The notes under the pieces are model-generated. The model was not told the DNA's origin, did not search any database, and saw nothing but the letters and a program-made list of their open reading frames with translations. 64,000 nt of DNA from Cyclobacteriaceae bacterium (GTDB lineage: Bacteria > Bacteroidota > Bacteroidia > Cytophagales > Cyclobacteriaceae), in the NCBI GenBank assembly GCA_022842845.1, contig JALHOT010000009.1, positions 1 through 64,000 on the forward strand. The letters run 5' to 3'. Below, one piece after another: positions 61,054-64,000 of this stretch. The translations under genes were made by a program, and so were the position numbers. Positions within the stretch are counted from its first letter, which is position 1, and every line of letters starts with the position of its first letter.

Positions 61054-62430
61054 CTATGTTGCTGATTCTTCAGGGTCATCTCCATGGAAATCTTGATCGT
61101 TCAGATTTAAGAATTGCTTTGCCAAATTACTGGGTTTTATTGAGTCATATAGAATCTTAGTAATAATACCTGCACCAATTAATTGGGATTCACCATTAGG
61201 CGTTAAAATTTCAATAGCCATATCATTCACAGTGAATATAGCATTGTCAATGGTTTTATGCCTTTTCGTTTCGATCACTGTCAGCCATCTTGTTTTTAAT
61301 CCTACATTATTGAAACAATCTATTAGCGAGTCATAGTCCAGTCCCATAATAACTTTTATTCTTCCAGTAAGAACGTCAATTACAAAATCTGGAGATAGTG
61401 GTTTGTTAAATATAGGTTCTGATAGATTGTCTGTTATTGATTGCCAGTCAATAATTGTATAATTTTTAGCCTTTTCCTTCAGCATTGCCTCAATAATAAA
61501 TGGTCCACCTTTATCGAGTGACTCATCCCTATACATTCCTATAAGCAAGCAATTATCAATAACATTATACGACCAAGTCTTTTCATCCAATTGTAGATGC
61601 ATTTCATGCAACTCACGTAGGTACTTTTCTGTATGAATTTGGGGTGTGTAAACTCTGATTTGCCGACCGTCTGGAGTAAGCCCCTTATCGTGTCTTATCA
61701 CATTGCTGGCTCTATTCATTCGTTCTTGCTGACGTATTACTCGCTTAATCTGCTTCACAGTACCTTTATCAAATCCCGAAAGTTTCTGTTCATCAAAAAC
61801 TTCGTTATTGGTCTTTAAATTATTTAGAAAATCAGAAATATTGCTGTTGACAATACCTTCTTTCAACTCAATAACAAAATTCCCTGCTTCACCCTTCACA
61901 AGTAAGTCACCTAATTGTATGAAACTGGTCAGGTCAGACAACAAAGCGAAATGGTTGAGACTCTTGTTTATTTCATCTGCTGTCTCTATCGCGTGCTTGA
62001 GATTTGATGCAGACAATTGTTTAATTTCATTTTCACCAATATGAAATCTCCTGGCGATGTGAATTTCCCCACCAATCATTGTCCATGCGATACTATCAGC
62101 TATATGAGTAAATGACCGGATTCGATGGTTGATTACTTGAATATTAGCGGTAAGCTGTTCTTCAGTAATCTTGTCCCTCTTTCTTCTAGTTTCTTTAAGA
62201 TCTGATTTCAGCTTCGGTAACAATCCTTGATACTCCATTATTTCATTGATGAGCATCTTTTGGGCAATTTTGTATCCTTCATGACATTTCGCAATGAATG
62301 CAGAAAACTCATTTTTAGAAAGGTTTGGATATCTAAGTTTTTGGTCTTCAGTTAAGGAATTTATTCCAGTAGTAAATGCGGTGTCTGCAATTTCCCTTAG
62401 AATCTGTCTATGCTCATCAATTGATTTCAT
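61054..62430 (-). CDS. Uncharacterised protein with PD-(D/E)XK-like motif
   Basis: The 458-residue protein starts helical and charged (LKSDLKETRRKRDKITEEQL). Around residues 170-190 it has LGDLLVKG and, 10 residues later, VIELKEG, an arrangement of D and E-x-K typical of PD-(D/E)XK nuclease cores. Arg/Gln-rich QIKRVIRQQERMNRA follows. The C-terminal third has two folded stretches (YNVIDNCLLIGMYRDE, VLTGRIKVIMGLDYD). No family recognised. It lies 28 bp downstream of the PIN-domain gene on the same strand and is probably co-transcribed. Confidence 0.5.
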   Translation of the reverse strand: MKSIDEHRQILREIADTAFTTGINSLTEDQKLRYPNLSKNEFSAFIAKCHEGYKIAQKMLINEIMEYQGLLPKLKSDLKETRRKRDKITEEQLTANIQVINHRIRSFTHIADSIAWTMIGGEIHIARRFHIGENEIKQLSASNLKHAIETADEINKSLNHFALLSDLTSFIQLGDLLVKGEAGNFVIELKEGIVNSNISDFLNNLKTNNEVFDEQKLSGFDKGTVKQIKRVIRQQERMNRASNVIRHDKGLTPDGRQIRVYTPQIHTEKYLRELHEMHLQLDEKTWSYNVIDNCLLIGMYRDESLDKGGPFIIEAMLKEKAKNYTIIDWQSITDNLSEPIFNKPLSPDFVIDVLTGRIKVIMGLDYDSLIDCFNNVGLKTRWLTVIETKRHKTIDNAIFTVNDMAIEILTPNGESQLIGAGIITKILYDSIKPSNLAKQFLNLNDQDFHGDDPEESAT

Positions 62431-62458
62431 TCTTTTACAAAACGTACTAATGTATTTT

Positions 62459-63550
62459 TCAATTTGTATCCACTACACTTACACTTAGACATTCAAAATC
62501 TGAGGGTACTTCTTCAGGAGATAAATTGAAAGTAAAATGAATTTCAAAAGTGATAGTCTTTTCAGAGATGCTATTGTATTGCTCTTCGCCATGATCTCTA
62601 CCAGCATTATATTCGAATATTTCAACGTCACACAAGGCACTTATTGTTCCTGCAATCAATACGGTTTCAGTCAATTTTTCGGATTCAAATTTTTCGCACT
62701 GTAGTAGCTCGATTTCTCCTTCGGAAACGTATCCATCATACCAAAATTCATCATCCATAATGTCAGATGGGCTTAAGGCTCTAGCCTTTTCTCTTATTTG
62801 CTGTGTTAATAGATCATCGAAATGCTCATGAACTAGATCATTGACATAGTTTAAATCTATCTGAGTGTTCTGAAGAAATACTTGAAGTCTATGTTCTGGA
62901 CTGTCTAGTACAGCTGCATATTCCTTAGTAAACTCATAAGAGCCCTTTACCACTTTTAAACGAGCTGTATCTTTCAGTAACTCCGGATGAATTTTTGAAT
63001 GATCTTTCTTATCACAGAAGTCGGAGTGGTTCGCAGTCAAAAGGATGAAGGTATCTAGGCTCATTGATTCAACATATTTTGAATAAGTGCTCCAGATTAT
63101 TGTATCCTTTACTTCCATTTTTTCATTGGTAAACGGTTTTTTTCTATAGATAGCTCTGTCCACCAAATCTGGTAAGAACTCATTCTTAATCGGAAGTAAT
63201 TTGAAATTTTCAACGGAGAATAATGCTTTGTAGCAGTTGTCAAACTTTTCCAGATGTTCTTCGATATTTATTTCATTGGGTAAAATGTCAATTTTAAGCC
63301 GCTTAGCATCTTTAATAGCTTTTTTAAGAAAACGGTTATGCTCTTCAATCTCATCCATGAATTGCTTGCGAAGCTCCAGACGAACAATATCTGACATATA
63401 GATATTAACTGATCCTTTTCTGCAATAATCAAGCAGCCTTTTGTTATTAGGTTTTTCAAAGAAATAGTCTTGAAAAAGAACATTGCTGTCTAAAAATATA
63501 TGAATCACACGAGTGTATTTTACGAACGAGTTTGATAATCCAAAAGCCAA
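62459..63550 (-). CDS. PIN-domain (DUF4935-like) protein
   Basis: The 363-residue protein begins its PIN fold with VIHIFLDSNVLFQDYFFE, with catalytic-type Asp21. A GTG at 63508 would start just before it (VIHIFLD) and is an alternative start. VNIYMSDIVRLELRKQFMDE and the later KDTIIWSTY and FILLTANHSDFCD give the other acidic residues expected for DUF4935 PIN nucleases. The C-terminal ~130 residues have no recognised domain. PIN proteins cleave RNA. It is paired with the PD-(D/E)XK-like gene. Confidence 0.7.
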   Translation of the reverse strand: MAFGLSNSFVKYTRVIHIFLDSNVLFQDYFFEKPNNKRLLDYCRKGSVNIYMSDIVRLELRKQFMDEIEEHNRFLKKAIKDAKRLKIDILPNEINIEEHLEKFDNCYKALFSVENFKLLPIKNEFLPDLVDRAIYRKKPFTNEKMEVKDTIIWSTYSKYVESMSLDTFILLTANHSDFCDKKDHSKIHPELLKDTARLKVVKGSYEFTKEYAAVLDSPEHRLQVFLQNTQIDLNYVNDLVHEHFDDLLTQQIREKARALSPSDIMDDEFWYDGYVSEGEIELLQCEKFESEKLTETVLIAGTISALCDVEIFEYNAGRDHGEEQYNSISEKTITFEIHFTFNLSPEEVPSDFECLSVSVVDTN

Positions 63551-63765
63551 GTCACCTCAACTTTTGAACTATCATAGGTTCAATATCGACAAATTCTAAA
63601 AGAAATTAGGTTGAGCGTTTACTTTTTTAGAAAAAAAATGGATTAGTGAGATAAAATCTCAGATATGTCAAGGTAAATGGAATGGGTTAAAATGGCTAGA
63701 ATCAGGGTTTGTCAGTAATTGTCACACGAATTTTGTAAATTTTGTCCTCGAAAGTGCTTAAAACA

Positions 63766-64000
63766 ATGCTTAATACGGATCATTCACATTTAGAACACTC
63801 TCAAAACCAATACGCTGAAAATGTAAAGCAGGAAGTGGTTTTTATACTTGATGCTGATCGAGGAAAGAGAGGATATTTTTGTTTAGGCTGTAAAAGGGAA
63901 GTTATTGCAAAAAAGGGAAAGATTAACATCCCACATTTTGCGCATGATCCCAAAGATGTAACCAGAAAAAATAAATGTACTTATTCAGATGAAACTTATC
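63766..64000 (+). CDS. CoiA-like protein, N-terminal part (continues beyond window)
   Basis: The 78 residues in the window contain FILDADRGKRGYFCLGCKRE, IPHFAHDPKDV and NKCTYSDE, the Cys/His start of CoiA-like proteins (C-x2-C, H-F-A-H, C). The 60239 protein has the same layout with HWAH. The nuclease core would be outside the window. It is divergent from the PIN-domain gene across 215 bp in which no clear promoter match was found. Confidence 0.6.
   Translation, partial: MLNTDHSHLEHSQNQYAENVKQEVVFILDADRGKRGYFCLGCKREVIAKKGKINIPHFAHDPKDVTRKNKCTYSDETY

Larger units (their letters stand above)
58331..64000. mobile_element. Tn7-like element inserted in yifB (other end outside window)
   Basis: Foreign sequence begins exactly where yifB homology ends and starts with TGT, the terminal trinucleotide of Tn7-like elements. 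Three related heptamers, TGTCAAT at 58331, TGCGAAT at 58350 and TGCGAAT at 58370, lie 19-20 bp apart, like overlapping TnsB sites of a Tn7 right end. The first gene inside resembles TnsE. comM/yifB is a known attachment site of Tn7-like elements of the Tn6022/AbaR group. Composition is visibly richer in A+T than the upstream chromosome. TnsABC genes would have to lie beyond the window. Confidence 0.6.

Overview
The window looks like a chromosomal segment of a Bacteroidota bacterium, most likely of the order Cytophagales. The signs are promoters of the TTG-N19-TAnnTTTG type, almost no Shine-Dalgarno sequences, and typical families (DUF2911, DUF3347, HYC_CC_PP-type, MerTP fusion, GlmU-like sugar nucleotidyltransferase, Wzi-like barrel). 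It contains a normal chromosomal core (about 43.1-58.3 kb) bordered by two integrated elements.

Region A (1-43.1 kb) reads as one large integrated element. It ends at the 3' end of a tRNA-Lys gene next to a tyrosine recombinase, and its other end lies outside the window. Its backbone is phage-like and split. At the far left are a partial protein, a LEA-like protein and a small membrane protein. At the right are a giant methyltransferase/strawberry-notch helicase (DarB-like), a RecA-fold ATPase, a 3TM holin-like protein, an excisionase-like HTH protein, a HEPN-like protein and the integrase. In the middle (28.5-30.2 kb) sits a control module: a CI-like HTH/S24 repressor between two paralogous small DNA-binding proteins. 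Three backbone promoters carry arrays of the same degenerate 10-bp unit (AATCNTTNAC) in exact or near-exact helical phase. This is the least explained and most interesting signal in the window, and it ties the separated backbone pieces together.

Between the backbone blocks lies metal-resistance cargo. A copper module on the minus strand (1.2-18.3 kb) holds a CopB-type P1B ATPase with CPH motif, an acetolactate decarboxylase-like protein, YceI, PepSY, two DUF3347 proteins, a multicopper oxidase, and a Cus-type RND system whose pump gene is broken by one in-frame stop. A plus-strand Czc-type RND system and a CPC-type Zn/Cd/Pb ATPase follow (18.4-28.5 kb). A mercury operon (merA, merP, merTP, ArsR-type regulator) lies at 30.2-33.3 kb.

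Region B (43.2-58.3 kb) is ordinary chromosome: tRNA-Lys, rlmD, maeB, a cyclophilin, hemC, holB, a GlmU-family protein, rpmE2, a Wzi-like barrel, an MsbA-like ABC exporter and the start of yifB/comM.

Region C (58,331 to the end) is a second element that interrupts yifB after codon 287. The foreign sequence begins with TGT and carries short repeats about 20 bp apart, as expected for a Tn7-like end. Its first gene resembles TnsE. It then carries AT-rich cargo of nuclease-like genes: two CoiA-like proteins bracketing a PD-(D/E)XK-like protein and a PIN-domain protein, a plausible uncharacterised defence module.
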